From Membranipora membranacea (taxonomy: Eukaryota > Bryozoa > Gymnolaemata > Cheilostomatida > Membraniporidae): 64,000 nucleotides of DNA. The stretch spans positions 8,618,001 through 8,682,000 of the forward strand of contig OU612068.1 in NCBI GenBank assembly GCA_914767715.1, given 5' to 3'. Shown here in pieces: positions 1-10,639 of the stretch; position 1 is the first letter of the stretch; every line of letters starts with the position of its first letter. The position numbers and the translations under genes were made by a program. The notes under the pieces were generated by a model. That model was not told where the DNA came from. It made no database searches and was given only the letters and a program-made list of their open reading frames with translations.

Positions 1-147
1 TGTGCTCTATCATCCTCCTGGCTTGCGAAAAGACCAGAAAGATCATACATACAATATTTCCATGATACATCAACAGACCATCAAACGAACATAAGTCAGA
101 TTGACAGGAATTAAGTAGTGCACAATGGCCAGCATTTGTCTTGGCAG

Positions 148-263
148 CATAGATGCTATGCTGCTGCTGCTCTCGGGTTTAACAAGGGAATTGGTTGGGT
201 GGAGGACTTCCTGGAGGAAGTTTACGGCACAAGCACTGGGACACAATCAAAGCTATATTTCAG
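148..263 (+). CDS. Candidate internal exon, unrecognised
   Basis: An open frame is bounded by a plausible acceptor (ttggcag before 148) and donor (cag|gttagt at 263/264). It reads as ordinary protein, with RCYAAAALGFNKG near its start and a hydrophobic-acidic stretch after it. No start or stop is needed if it is internal. I do not recognise the family and see no partner exon nearby. The first 140 bases hold another short open frame ending at a TAA near 116, with no further support. The call rests only on frame and splice signals. Confidence 0.25.
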
Positions 264-984
264 GTTAGTTCTGATTTTTTTTTTAAACTTTGGCTGAGTG
301 ACAGTAAATAATGCTTATCAGAGAGCGCACAAATATAATTTTGGGTCTGAGTAATCTTAGATTTGAGCTGTGTTTTTGCATGCAGGCCTGGCAGACTTTG
401 GCTATTATGTGACTAGCCAAACCAGAAATTCATAGCTCTTTTGCTTTACTTCTCAATGAATGCTGAGAAAACATGTGGCGCTCATGCAGGCGAAAGAGAT
501 GACGCAGAAATGAATAGCACAGAAATACTCCTCAACGAAATCAAACAATAACAAGACGCAGACTAATTTGTGATCTTTCTTTGAAACACATTGGTACGAG
601 GGGCTGACACACATTGGTGTACACAGATTGATTCCTGCTGCTATTGTTTATTTTTGCTGTATAAGTGTGGATCAGCAGTTACACTGTGTGTTTTCTCCCT
701 CAATTATTGTTCAATTCCAGTCGCAATTCAGTTCCTTAAAAATTTGGGATAACCCCCTCTTTGATCAGGTGTGTACAACTTCCGATTGATTGTATTCAAG
801 AACAACTTTTTGAAGTACATCAAAAATTAACAACTTGCAAACCGATCCCCTCTTACTTGCACACAAATACTTCTTCGAGATTATTGCCTCTCTTCGTGTA
901 TTCCAAAAATTCCAGTTCACATACACTACAGATTTTATTTCATTAATTTTATACCACACAAATTTATATTACTTCATGTCCGCT

Positions 985-1210
985 TTCCAACTTGGCGGAT
1001 GAGTGGGTACCAGCCCAACATAGGATATGTTACACCGATTAATCAAAAAGAGATGGAGAGATTATGTAATTGTCATTTTCTAGAAGGGAACAGGATCTGG
1101 TGGGGATGGAGTGGCAGAGAGCAGCAGCTGTGGTTAAGGGAAAAGAGGAAGAAGGCACACAACAACTAGGAATGCACAGCAGGGGTATGAACAGCTAGAC
1201 AGAAACTGTT
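985..1210 (+). pseudogene. Broken copy of the tyrosine-motif tail exon
   Basis: The DNA matches the start of the intact tail exons at 8738 and 55966: the Gly-His-Gln-Pro-like start, the Gly/Ser-rich part, the KGKR-GRR basic patch and the GYEQL segment are recognisable. The acceptor AG is lost (tttccaact in place of tttccagct), single-base changes break the frame, and similarity stops near 1210, before the ITAM-like motif. It is the 3' remnant of a neighbouring gene unit. The block B equivalent at about 37600 is broken at a similar place, so the truncation predates the duplication. Confidence 0.75.
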
Positions 1211-1289
1211 TAAAGATAAGCAACTTCCACACTGATTCCGCTAGCTTCTTGCACACCCAATTCATCTATGATCTATGTCACCTCTTCGG

Positions 1290-1745
1290 TATCCAACTTC
1301 TGATGATCAGGAATATGTTCCAACCAGAAAAATGGGAATCAGAGCTACATAGCCCTCCTCCACTGGCCGAATTACCACAAAGTCTTGAGCAGGCAGCGAA
1401 TGCTTAAAAATACAAGGCATATAAGGGTGTGCTGTGGCTCACCAAAGAGTCAGCAAAAACAACAAACATCGTCAAATTGTTAGGAGTGACTGCCAAGAAT
1501 AGTAAGGGAAAACCACCAAATCTTTAAAGATAATAATGGATGTAAAAAAAAACTAAGGAATGCAACTATAACTCATTCTCTCCAAGGAGAGTGCTGAATG
1601 ATTTAATCGTAGTCAAAAATCTCGACCTTAGGACACCTCAAGTCGCATAACATGTGACTTGAGGTTATATTATTATAACTTTGTTCAACGCAATAACAGG
1701 CTGCTGAAAGCAGAAGTGTCCTCAATGACGTGGATTCAAAGAAAA
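1290..1745 (+). pseudogene. Unrecognised gene fragment (block A copy)
   Basis: The translated frames match those of the block B copy at 38060-38515: a Ser/Pro-rich acidic segment, then a WLTKES segment, a LGVTAK-SKGKPP-like segment and a KKTKECxYNSFSP segment. Copy A has several stops and frame changes after the SKGKPP part. The family is not recognised. It follows the broken tail exon in both blocks, so it probably belongs to the same original unit or to an element inserted before the duplication. Confidence 0.4.
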
Positions 1746-1849
1746 CAGATTTTCAACAGAAATAATTCCTATTAATTATTGATACAGTACTACAACTTTT
1801 CTCTTCCAATGTCATGATTGTCTTATTGTACAGATATGAAACTTGGAAG

Positions 1850-2216
1850 ATGACAAATGATGCCCTACGCGAACTCGAAGTCTTCCACCTAGACTGCTGT
1901 TGTCGGATTTTAAAGCTGTACTGGTGGCCAAAGACATCCAATGTGGAAGTGTGCACAGTGTCGACAGCACCCAGTGTCTCAGATGATTGAAGTGAGGAGA
2001 TGGCTTTACCTGGGGCACACTCTGAGAAGGCAGGGCTCAATCCCACACACAAGTTGGGGTTGTGCACCTGAAGGGATAAGAAGACCTGGGCTTGGAGAAT
2101 GGCAGCCCTTGAACAGTTGCAGACATTTGGCAGTGAAGCTGCAGAGATGGCGAAAGATCGGTCTAGATGGAGGGAGCAGGAGATGAATATACTAGCACAA
2201 TATTTCAGAAGGAACC
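1850..2216 (+). pseudogene. Non-LTR retrotransposon fragment, C-terminal end
   Basis: Translation gives the typical end of a LINE polyprotein. A CCCRILKLYWW segment is followed, in another frame, by a RRWLYLGHTLRR-like motif (the family's RRWRWLGHVLR signature). A PEGIRRPG segment comes next, and after one more frame change a TWAWRMAALEQL segment and a KDRSRWREQE ending. At least two frame changes break it. It lies in about 470 bp missing from block B at 38.54 kb, so it inserted into A after the duplication or was lost from B. The exact clade cannot be settled from this stub. Confidence 0.7.
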
Positions 2217-2259
2217 ATGCAACCTAAGAAGAAAGAAAGAAGACAGTATGTCACACTTT

Positions 2260-4395
2260 ACTCATTAATATTCCTCAAGTAATAATAATTATATTGCATC
2301 ATGTTTGGGCAGCAAGTTGTATTGAAGATGCAATTAGGAATTTTAAACTCAATGACACTCTGTCAACGCTACTATATATCACTACGTGACGGCTGATTGT
2401 AGGTTGTATAGAGTATCGATAAGTTGTGCTTCAACGGAGACTTAACAATGTCAATTAACAACTCTGATTTTATGGGATGTGATATAATAGAGACTCTATG
2501 ACCATTCCGGCGTTATAAAACAAACATGGAAACGCATAGATCTTGTGCTCTTTCTCAAAAAAATTGTCATTACATATTACGATTCATTGTTCTCTATACT
2601 CTTTTTTCATTTTCCGATATTTGCACAGTAATGAAAACTTGTTGACGCCTAAAGTGTATTTAACAATGATGAATTTAAAAAAAACTCAGTGAGGACTGAA
2701 AAGGGGCACCATTCTTTAAAGAGATAGGAGCGTAAACCCAGCAAGAGTTTGTTTGGTTTGATATACTTAATGTGACAATCACTCTGCATGTTGATAAGAG
2801 CAACCATACCAGATATGGTTCACGGCGATAACACGGTTCTCAGCTGCCTGTGTAGCAATGATAGAAGAAACGGGGAAGACATATTAGATAAAGATGCAGC
2901 GGAGATATCCTTTGTGGTGAAAAACTCCAGCTGTTACTCTCTGAGGATTTGGAGAAGAGTGATAGAGAATTGAAACTCATCGCCTGGATTGCCCTTGATA
3001 GTTGTGAACTACAGAGTTTTGTACTGGTAACAGCAATACATTAGCTTTCAGAGGGGTTCATTGATTAATAACATAAGCTGTTTGTGATATTAGATACTGA
3101 ATCTTCTCAGCAATCCTGCAGACGATGAGTAACCCAGCCGCTACTTTTTCAGCTACCCACACATACGACAAATCAAATAAAAGCCATAACTGCCATAATT
3201 TATATCCACCTTTATCAAATAGTAGGCACATGGGGATGGTGTCAAATTGTCAAATGCTTGTGTAGCTATGCAATCCATGTCAATATGAGGCTAGCATGTA
3301 TACTTGGCAGTATCAACAACCCAGAACTACTGATCTTAGACAAGGCAGATCTTTTGGGCACAGGCCAAGTTCAGATCCTGGGTCTCTGGTAACTCTCAAA
3401 CATTGCCAGAGACCCAAGTCTTGTAATAGACCTGCGCTTTTTCCTTGCAAGCCCAAGGCGGTTCACTTCTTGTGCATGTCCAGTGCGGTCTGAGAGAATT
3501 TTATGCCCCTAACCAAACGTCCAGTGGGGTTGGGGGAGAGTCAACCACAGACTGTCAGACATACATACTGTGTTGTTTGTATGGGGACCTCTACAACCAA
3601 CACAGCTTGTAAAGACTTGCTAGGGCCTGATTAACTTGTCTTACATAATATTGGTAGTCATATGATAATTAATGCATATATTATATATAATGATAGAAAA
3701 CATAATATATAAAATGATAGATTACTTATATTATATATATATATATATAGCAGTGACTGCAACACAGGTTTACTCCGAATCCTGCTGGGCCTCTGACAAT
3801 GTTTGCCTCCCCCTTTTGAGTCAAAAACCAAGGCGGGAGAGTCAAACTTAACTCAATCACTGCCAGCAAGGAGTTAGCTCCTTGTTGCCAGTGACCCAGG
3901 TTTTGAAGTGGTTCTGTGATAAGCCTGTTGTGACAAGCTTGACAAGACAGGCTAACCTGTGATGTGAATCTTAAGTTTAGCAAAGTTAGTAAGTAAGTTA
4001 AACTTAAAAGTAGGTGGACAGGACTGGACTGGAACCAGTCACTGTCAGGTATCTGAAACTATGATGTGCAGCATATACCAATTTGTAGTTTATTTATACT
4101 AGTTGCTCTTTGATAACACCAACCAACTGAATGTATCTATCTTTATGATACTCCTGTAACCTTGCTCCAGGTAGAGGCACAGCAGGCTTCTCAGATCACT
4201 TTGGGTCTTTCATACAATGAATGGCTTTCTGGAGTTCTTCTGCTGTTCTGCAATTATGCCAACACCAAAACTATTTTCATTTTGGAGAATTGTTAAATTC
4301 AACCCCATTGGATTGCTACATTCTTCTTGACCAATCACAAACTAAATTCCAATGCTGTTCAATGCAGGTAAATATTTACAATAGCACATTATACA
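2260..4395. other. Duplicated stretch without a convincing gene
   Basis: All of this has a counterpart at about 38.58-41.08 kb. It includes a TA-rich microsatellite near 3722-3750, small palindromes such as the one around 3868-3885 (caaggagttagctccttg), and a short inverted pair near 3918-3952 built on cctgtc/gacagg. Short open frames occur in both copies but the two copies keep different ones, so I do not call a gene. Confidence 0.5.
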
Positions 4396-4404
4396 GACAC
4401 AAAT

Positions 4405-4769
4405 CATACTGACTCTCGTGATCTGACTGGGCATGTAGATCACTGATAAACTAGGTTATCACTACCACAAAGAGAATGTCGTAAGGCTAAGTATGTATCC
4501 TGCGTGACTTGAATTTGCGCATGTGCAAGAACAATGAGTTTAGTCTGGGTTCTAATTGCAATTTTGGTCTAGGGAGAGAGGACACCCCCTGCATAAGTTG
4601 CCAGTCAAATTTAGCTAATAGTGACAATAGAAGATAACTCTTTCTAACAATTCCGCACGCATTTGAGAGTGTGCCACCAGAGCAGGTAGCCAATCAGATG
4701 GCTTCGGAATTCCGAGGCTCAATTTTGCAGAGATCAGCTCATGCCCAGAGCTGAGCATGCGCAGAATGG
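4405..4769. mobile_element. 365-bp non-autonomous DNA transposon (MITE) with 8-bp TSD
   Basis: A 365-bp insertion is absent from the matching place in block B (about 41.09 kb). It is bounded by a direct repeat acacaaat (4397-4404 and 4770-4777; the match extends one base further left as gacacaaat). The ends are weakly inverted (CATaCTG left, CATtCTG on the complement of the right end), and the right part holds gcatgcgcagaatg. The 8-bp target duplication and CA/TG ends suggest the hAT or P superfamily. It has no coding capacity. Confidence 0.75.
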
Positions 4770-4932
4770 ACACAAATTGCAGACAGATTTTTTTACCCTA
4801 GCTAGGAGTTGTTAACTCTTTTCGCACCCACAGGCAACTCCAAAACTATTTTTAGACAAATGATGATTAAGTTTCACTTAGTAGATGGTTATTCTTCCCG
4901 CCTCATATTTTTATATCCTTTCTCATTTACAG

Positions 4933-5125
4933 ATTTCCCTATGACACTGTTCTGAACAAACAAACAGAGACGCTTTACACTGACAATGCACCTATTTGGA
5001 CCATAGGAGTATGAATACTTGAGGAAATCGATGAAACTCAAACTACCCTACACCAGAACTTTTAAACAGTAGGTCAAAAAAGGTTATTTGCTCAATCGTC
5101 ATTGTCCAGATTGGGAGTGGAATGA
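4933..5125 (+). pseudogene. Decayed terminal exon (block A copy)
   Basis: This matches the intact exon at 48786-48960. After the acceptor (tttacag) the FPYDTVLNKQ start is kept, then a short insertion around 4989-5013 and a later TAG break the frame. The block B copy still reads to a stop. The site four to five tens of bases upstream (4904-4906, cat) is the unoccupied counterpart of the CACTA insertion site in B. Function unknown. Confidence 0.6.
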
Positions 5126-5317
5126 ATAAGTGATTAGAAACCCATCTCAGCAGTTGGTATTTTTTTCAAACCACTGCTTTAATATCTAACTGGATTTTGT
5201 AAACCAGGGTAAGTCGAGGCCCCGTTTAACATACAACCTCTACACATATCACAACTCACCTTCTCAGTTCTCCGCTTTCAACAGTTGATTACCCAAATGT
5301 TACAGTAGACATTCCCA

Positions 5318-5339
<22 letters not shown>

Positions 5340-5350
<11 letters not shown>

Positions 5351-6060
5351 AAGGTAGTTTTCCGACTTGTTGGAAAGTAGGAAGGGTGATTCCAAATTTC
5401 AGAAGCAGTGATGTTGGTGATCCATATAATAACAGACATATTACTTTGTTGCCTGTTATTTCTCAAATCTAAAGCATATAAAATGCAGAGCTAAAGCACT
5501 GGCAACAGATATGCAGACTGGATTTAGATCAAAACATTCATGTACTGATATAGTAAATATGTACATAGTACATACTATGATATATAGGATAGAGCAAAGG
5601 TAAAATTGTGGCGTTATTTATTCTTGATCTTAGAAAGGGGTTTGAATGCGGAGATCATGACATTCTACCTGAAAAGCTTAATTATACTGGTACGTGAATA
5701 TTTATTCGCTATACTCTATAATAAGAACAGTGTATGACAAATTCTAGAATTCCACCAAATCTTAACCAAAAATAAATATGCATAATGCGTAATACAGGAA
5801 TTATGTAAAGTCACAAACCTGTCAAAAGCGGTTTAGTGTACCCTCAAGGTTCTGTCATAGCTCCCACTCTATAATTAATGTTCTTCTCCAGTCAAATTCA
5901 TTCTGTGTTTGCATAGGGAGATGATCTCTCAATATCAATGCCCTTGAATCCAATTGCAATAAGGATTAGTCTATAATGAATCAAAGTAGAAATGGGATGT
6001 ACAGGCAGGATAACATCTCTGTCATTATTAACTGGATCATCTAGATCGCAAGTTGTGTTT
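5340..6060 (+). pseudogene. Reverse-transcriptase remnant of a non-LTR element (block A)
   Basis: Frames spread over this stretch show the order expected of a LINE reverse transcriptase. There is a NNRHITLLPVISQI segment (family: NYRPISLLPVLSK), then TGFRSKHSCTD, ILDLRKGFECGDHD (family: DLSKAFDTVDH) and YPQGSVIAPTL (family: VPQGSILGPLLF). Stops and frame changes are frequent, and the catalytic YADD region is not clear in this copy. Block B has a parallel remnant at 51905-52870, so the element was present before the duplication. Confidence 0.75.
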
Positions 6061-6525
6061 TATTTAAATAATTAGATTTACGCGCGTCATATATATTTTT
6101 CTCTGTCTTCTTGTGAAGACATTCGTGCAGATATACCAACAATCCTCCTAACAAAATACGTTATCAATATTTTCCTTTTTTTCCCCCAACTGTTCCCATA
6201 ATTTCTTTGGCATGTTATCAAAAACATCCTTCCAAGATGATAAATTTTAAAACAGCCGAATAGAAAGTGTATAATATATATCTTATATTTGATATGTATT
6301 TGATTTCACAAGTCTTGGTTAGTCTCTGCAATGTCAAACAACCATAAAGTTTTCTGAATGAAATGGTTTCTCATAAACTTGAACAGAGCATTGTTTGTGA
6401 ACGGCAATATTTTGTGGTGAATTGCTTCTCAAACTTGATTGGACAGAAGCGTTATGTATGACATCATCACTTTTGGTTTTAATATAGTAAATCATGAATT
6501 ATCACACAGGTAAGGTGTTTTTTGA
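6060..6525. other. Intergenic, duplicated
   Basis: No gene is visible. The last part carries one copy of a short dispersed motif ending in atgaattatcacacagg (also near 7890, 8065, 53230, 54405 and 54805) that marks repeated sub-blocks in both A and B. Confidence 0.4.
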
Positions 6526-6891
6526 AGGGCAACCAAGGTTTCGCAGCAATGCATTAATGGGTAGCAAATAATGTGCTGGGCAGCATCAGCTTTGTGCATT
6601 ACACGATGCAAAACTCAAAGTAGTTGCTGACTCTAAGCTGGGTAGCACTTCAGTTTAGGGGAGGTTCCAAGACTTTGCTGTAATCATTATAGAGCACAGG
6701 CTAAATAATAACAGGAACAGGAAACTGCTATGTTTAGCTGAGTTTGAGTGCCTGATGGAAGAAATGTTTCACAAGAATTCTGGCTGAATAACCATCCGAA
6801 TTATATTTTGTCTTTTTCCCCATGCAGAAGGTGAAATCTGCTATTAATCAATGGCCATCAATGAGAAGTTGTTTGAAACCTTGGTTGCCCT
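6526..6891. mobile_element. 366-bp TTAA MITE related to the 6.8-kb element at 30.76 kb
   Basis: The ends are inverted: AGGGCAACCAAGGTTTC on the left and its complement on the right. It is flanked by TTGA (6522-6525) and TTAA (6892-6895), that is, a TTAA duplication with one change. The block B counterpart has a single TTAA at 53255-53258 and no insert, giving the empty site. The terminal 17 bases equal those of the autonomous-looking element at 30764-37549, so this is its likely non-autonomous derivative. No coding sequence. Confidence 0.88.
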
Positions 6892-6895
6892 TTAA

Positions 6896-8440
6896 TGCTC
6901 ATCCACTTGCCTTTGTATTCAGACTTTCCTAACTTTCGATCTGAGTAAGCTGTAAGTAAACCAGCATCGGGTAAATAAAGTTCATATTATTATTATTTAG
7001 CCTTTTGAGCTCGTAATTCATGCTTCCAGTGTCATGTTCACTTTAGTAGTTAAAAAAGCCTGCCTGATAAATACAATATGTATGAAAATAATAATTACCA
7101 ATCAATTATAGTATTCAGAATTTCCTAACTATCTATGAGTGTACTATAAGCCGACAGTAGGGTGGATGGAGGTGGGGCAAAAGTCTGGAGGGCTCATACT
7201 AGATAGAGACTGAATTTATATTAAGTGTTATAAGATCATGATTTTGCCCAAATTTGAGAAATAAAATAACTCCTGCCTCCATTGTCATTTATGATTTAGT
7301 AGTTAGAAGTCTGCCTGATAATTTATGTTTGTTGAAAAGGTTCATAGTAAATATTTTATTTTTGTAATGGAGGAACGCCTTTTGAATAAAATACAGTGGT
7401 GAAATTTAACTCCAGATCTAGAACAGTATAGTTGACAGATCAGGGACTTACTCAGTTATACCATTCTGGTAATGCTTCTCAGGACAGACAATGGAGCCTT
7501 ATGTCTGTATCAGGTCTCAATACTTACTTTTACAAATGACAAGAATTAAACTCAGTTAGTAATTAATTCAAATGATGCTATTTGCTGGAATCTACATACA
7601 TTATTATATGATTCAAAATACAAAAGAGGAGAGGGAGGCCTTCATGAATAAAAGAAAAACTGTTCTCTGGTTATCCCCTGATTTTGGAACCTTTGCTGCT
7701 TTTCATCATCTCAGATTGATTCTAGAATGGATTGCCGAGCTTTCTGCTTTCTAATAAGTGCTCGGGAGCAACTGCTGCAATTTTTAATGGGTTTTGGTAC
7801 GAGTATTCTCACAATTTGTGTTTGAATGGCTTCTCCCATTCAATTAGAATGAAAGGTATAACTATGACATCATGTGTCAATTCAGATAATCATGAATTCT
7901 CACACAGGTAGGTTGGTGTTTCATAATGCTCATGCAATGGGGTTGTTTTGAGAGTTATAACTTTTTCAACAATTTGTTTTTGAATGGCTTCTATGATTTG
8001 ATTGGAATGATAGCGTATAACTATGACCTCATCATTAGTTTTTAGTGTCAGATTAGTTAATCATGAATTCTCACACAGGTAGGTTGGTGTCTTATAATGC
8101 TCGTGCAATAGGGTTATGTCAGGAGTTATCCTCCATTATAGGGGGTGCTGGTCAGATGAGACCATGAATTTACAATTGTTTATAGATGCCATCATTGGAG
8201 CGGATCACGCTTTTTGGTCTGACATCCAGGAAAATGATTAAAAAATTCCTAACTATCAATGAGTGTGCTGTAAACCAGCATTTTTTAGAGTTATATTTAG
8301 TCGTTTAGAGATCATGATGTTGCCCATATTTGAGGTGACTAATAACTAAGGCTTCAAGTGTCATGTTAATTTGGATTCAGAAGTCTGCCTGGAACAGATT
8401 TGACAACATCGATACATTAACTTTTATTGTAAATTTTGAG
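6896..8440. repeat. Degenerate repeats, no gene recognised
   Basis: Block B has matching sequence at 53.26-55.1 kb. Two sub-blocks end in atgaattctcacacaggtagg (near 7890 and 8065), each preceded by a related 'atgacatcat' stretch, giving a loose tandem pattern of about 175 bp with a more distant earlier copy near 6500. A 60-codon open frame at 7572-7754 is not kept open in B and is not called. Confidence 0.45.
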
Positions 8441-8449
8441 ATAATTGTA

Positions 8450-8565
8450 TCGATAATCTGTGTACTATAATTATGTCTTAACTGCTCTATCAGCAATCCT
8501 ACTATTTAGTGTCAAATGCAAAAATGATGATTACTATGCGTCTGATGATGCGGTGATGAGTCAAG
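8450..8565 (+). pseudogene. Transmembrane exon, truncated copy (block A)
   Basis: One frame reads a hydrophobic span YVLTALSAILLFSV followed at once by KCKNDDYYASDD, the membrane-spanning segment and juxtamembrane start seen in related copies at 15883, 25450 and 55125. In this copy the rest of the exon and its donor are gone: sequence corresponding to about 55217-55785 of block B is missing, so the frame runs into intron-like DNA and stops. The intact tail exon lies 170 bp downstream. I infer a single-pass membrane protein disabled here by deletion. Confidence 0.6.
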
Positions 8566-8737
8566 CGCAAATTATTAAAGTATATTAAAAACTAACAACT
8601 TGCACACTGTTACCTTATTATCGCATACAAATACTTCCTCTAAATTAGCTGTTTTCTTCCTGTTGCTAAGAAATTCCAGTTCACAAACGTGATTGATCTC
8701 ATACAACACATATTTGTAATACATGTGTATTTTCCAG

Positions 8738-9261
8738 CTGTGCGAATGAATGGGCACCAGCCCATCATGTGTTATGTGACAACAATGAATCGGGGAAAAG
8801 AGGGAGAGACTGTGGATTCTTCATATTATGGAAAGGAAGTAGGTTCTGGCAGGGAAGGAGTGACAGGGAGCGGCAGCTGTAGTAAAGGGAAAAGGGGAAG
8901 AAGGAACACAACGTCTAGAAATGCATCACAGGGATACGAGCAGCTGAACAGAAACTCAGCCGATGATTCATATGCACAACCGAAGACCAAATGGGCAAAC
9001 TCACACCAGATGAATTATGAACATTTGGCTCAGAATGATGACGTAGACTGTTACAACAAGCTCACTCAGAGAAACATTGCTAGACACAACAATGTTGTCC
9101 GTGAATTTTCCAATAGAAACAATCAATACTCTTCACACTTTTTATATCGACCTTCATCTACCCAAAACAGTGAGACCGCGGATGTTGATGAAAAAAGTCA
9201 CCCATTCATACTCGAAACACACAATTATATTACTCTACATCCATATTACAATATAGTATAG
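8738..9261 (+). CDS. Cytoplasmic tail exon with ITAM-like motif (block A copy)
   Basis: An open frame of about 173 codons follows a good acceptor (gtgtattttccag before 8738) and ends at TAG 9259-9261; AATAAA follows at 9267. Order: GHQP start, Gly/Ser-rich part, basic KGKRGRR patch, GYEQL, then NYEHL-x8-CYNKL, and finally NYITL and YYNIV at the end. YxxL-x8-YxxL fits the immunoreceptor tyrosine activation spacing (x6-12). The block B copy (55966-56474) is about 75-80 percent alike by eye, open over the same length, with the tyrosine sites kept. It is a 3' exon, not a whole gene: the upstream TM exon in this copy is truncated, so expression is uncertain. Resemblance to Alr-type allorecognition receptors is inference. 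Confidence 0.7.
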
Positions 9262-9299
9262 AGTTAATAAACATAATTTTCAATTTCGTATTTATGATT

Positions 9300-9730
9300 T
9301 GGCGAATATAAATGGATAACATAATCAATAGTTATATTATTAACATTGTGATTTGTTTACCAAGTGGTTATGATTGAATGAACATGAGGACAGATGTCGA
9401 GACAGTCATTATAGAAACAACCGGAAAAATAAAGAACAAAATGGTAACTATCTTTCGTATGAAGTATCTAAAGGAAAAATAACGGGAATATATTCAAGAA
9501 CTGGCTTTCCTGTAGTCTTTCCGTAATTGGTATTTAATCATCTGCGTATAAAGGATCTAATGATTTTGAATCAGCTAAGCAGTATCTCAAAGAAAGTGGT
9601 ACTGCAGTAAAATATATAAGCTTCCCTGAAATGACTTTCTCAAGCAAAACTTCAAGGAAGATACGAAAAGCATAGATTCCTTTAGTACCATGTCATTGAA
9701 GCTTCAGCATCTGCGCAACAAAGCGCAACA
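9300..9730. other. End of block A and junction
   Basis: The first about 150 bases still resemble block B after its tail exon (56.48-56.64 kb, including 'acatgaggacagatgtcgag'). Similarity then stops and the sequence changes to the LINE fragment that follows. No gene is visible. Confidence 0.5.
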
Positions 9731-9734
9731 AGAC

Positions 9735-10530
9735 ATGGGCAAGTACTCGTTGTCATCTATGTCCACAAATTTTAGATCAGATTAATAATCTAATCAACAG
9801 GGTAGATACCCTTGAAAACATTATTATAAAACAAAATGGTATAATATCAACTCTCAATACAGAGATGGAAGTCAACAAGGACCAAATAGTAGAAAGGAAT
9901 TCTTCCTTGATAAAAGAGGAATTCCTAAAACTCAATGAATCGACAGTTAGACTCTCTGAGAAAATAACTTCTTATGCTGACAAAGCAGCTGTGAAACCTA
10001 AGAGAAATGAGATTCATGGCAGAATTCCTAAGGATGTAGAGCAAAAGCACAAAATACCGTTTGAACCGAAAAAGTCATTAGTCATCTTTGACATACAACC
10101 CAAGGAAATACCAAACCTCAACATAGACAAAATAAGGTAGCAAATTTGCCGACGTCATGGTTCCACTAAAGTAGATTTAATCAATAGATAAAAATTTCAT
10201 TAAAATAAGTTATCTAAATGCAAGTTTTCAATTCAACTATCTAACAAATCAGACCTAAAGAAGATTGTTAAGAATGGGATGATCAACTTTTGGCGGTTCC
10301 AAAGCAAGGTTTACAATTCAACCTGTCACTCATGTTGCTGTTGTTAAATGAGTTCCTTTTCATATATCACCTGAAGACATAGTTATTGATGTCAATGCAG
10401 ATTGCAGATGTACATCAGCATACCGATTAACAACAGCAGACGGAAAGCCACTTCGGGCAGTAAAATTGCAATTTTTAAATGATATCGAAAAGAAAAGACT
10501 ATTCATAATGGCGTAGTATTTCGATACCAA
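9735..10530 (+). pseudogene. LINE ORF1-like fragment (coiled coil plus RRM-like part)
   Basis: A frame beginning with a CxxC-type RCHLCPQILDQINNLI segment runs into a heptad-like coiled coil (RVDTLENIIIKQ, then an open frame at 9865-10140 of 91 aa). Past the stop, several frames resemble the conserved part after the coiled coil in L2/CR1-type ORF1 proteins (VVRFHISPEDI-like, KPLRAVKLQFLNDIEKKRLF). Multiple stops make it a remnant. The assignment to a non-LTR ORF1 is from overall architecture rather than an exact match, and no reverse transcriptase follows. Confidence 0.5.
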
Positions 10531-10639
10531 TATAACATTTTACATCGGGACGAAGGATGTTGATTTACAATTAGACGCATTATCCAGTAAAATTACCACC
10601 TTCCACCAGCCCAAGCCAGAGGGAGCCCAGGGTTCACAT

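Larger units (their letters stand above)
760..9400. repeat. Segmental duplication block A
   Basis: This stretch matches, in the same order and orientation, DNA at about 30.6-56.6 kb (block B). Landmarks pair as follows: broken tail exon 0.99-1.21 with 37.60-37.80; unknown gene fragment 1.4-1.75 with 38.1-38.5; 2.69-4.4 with 39.38-41.08; terminal exon 4.93 with 48.79; reverse-transcriptase remnant 5.34-6.06 with 51.91-52.87; TM exon 8.45 with 55.13; tail exon 8.74 with 55.97. The order holds once transposon insertions unique to one copy are removed. Divergence is enough to break some frames, so the event is not recent. Confidence 0.9.
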
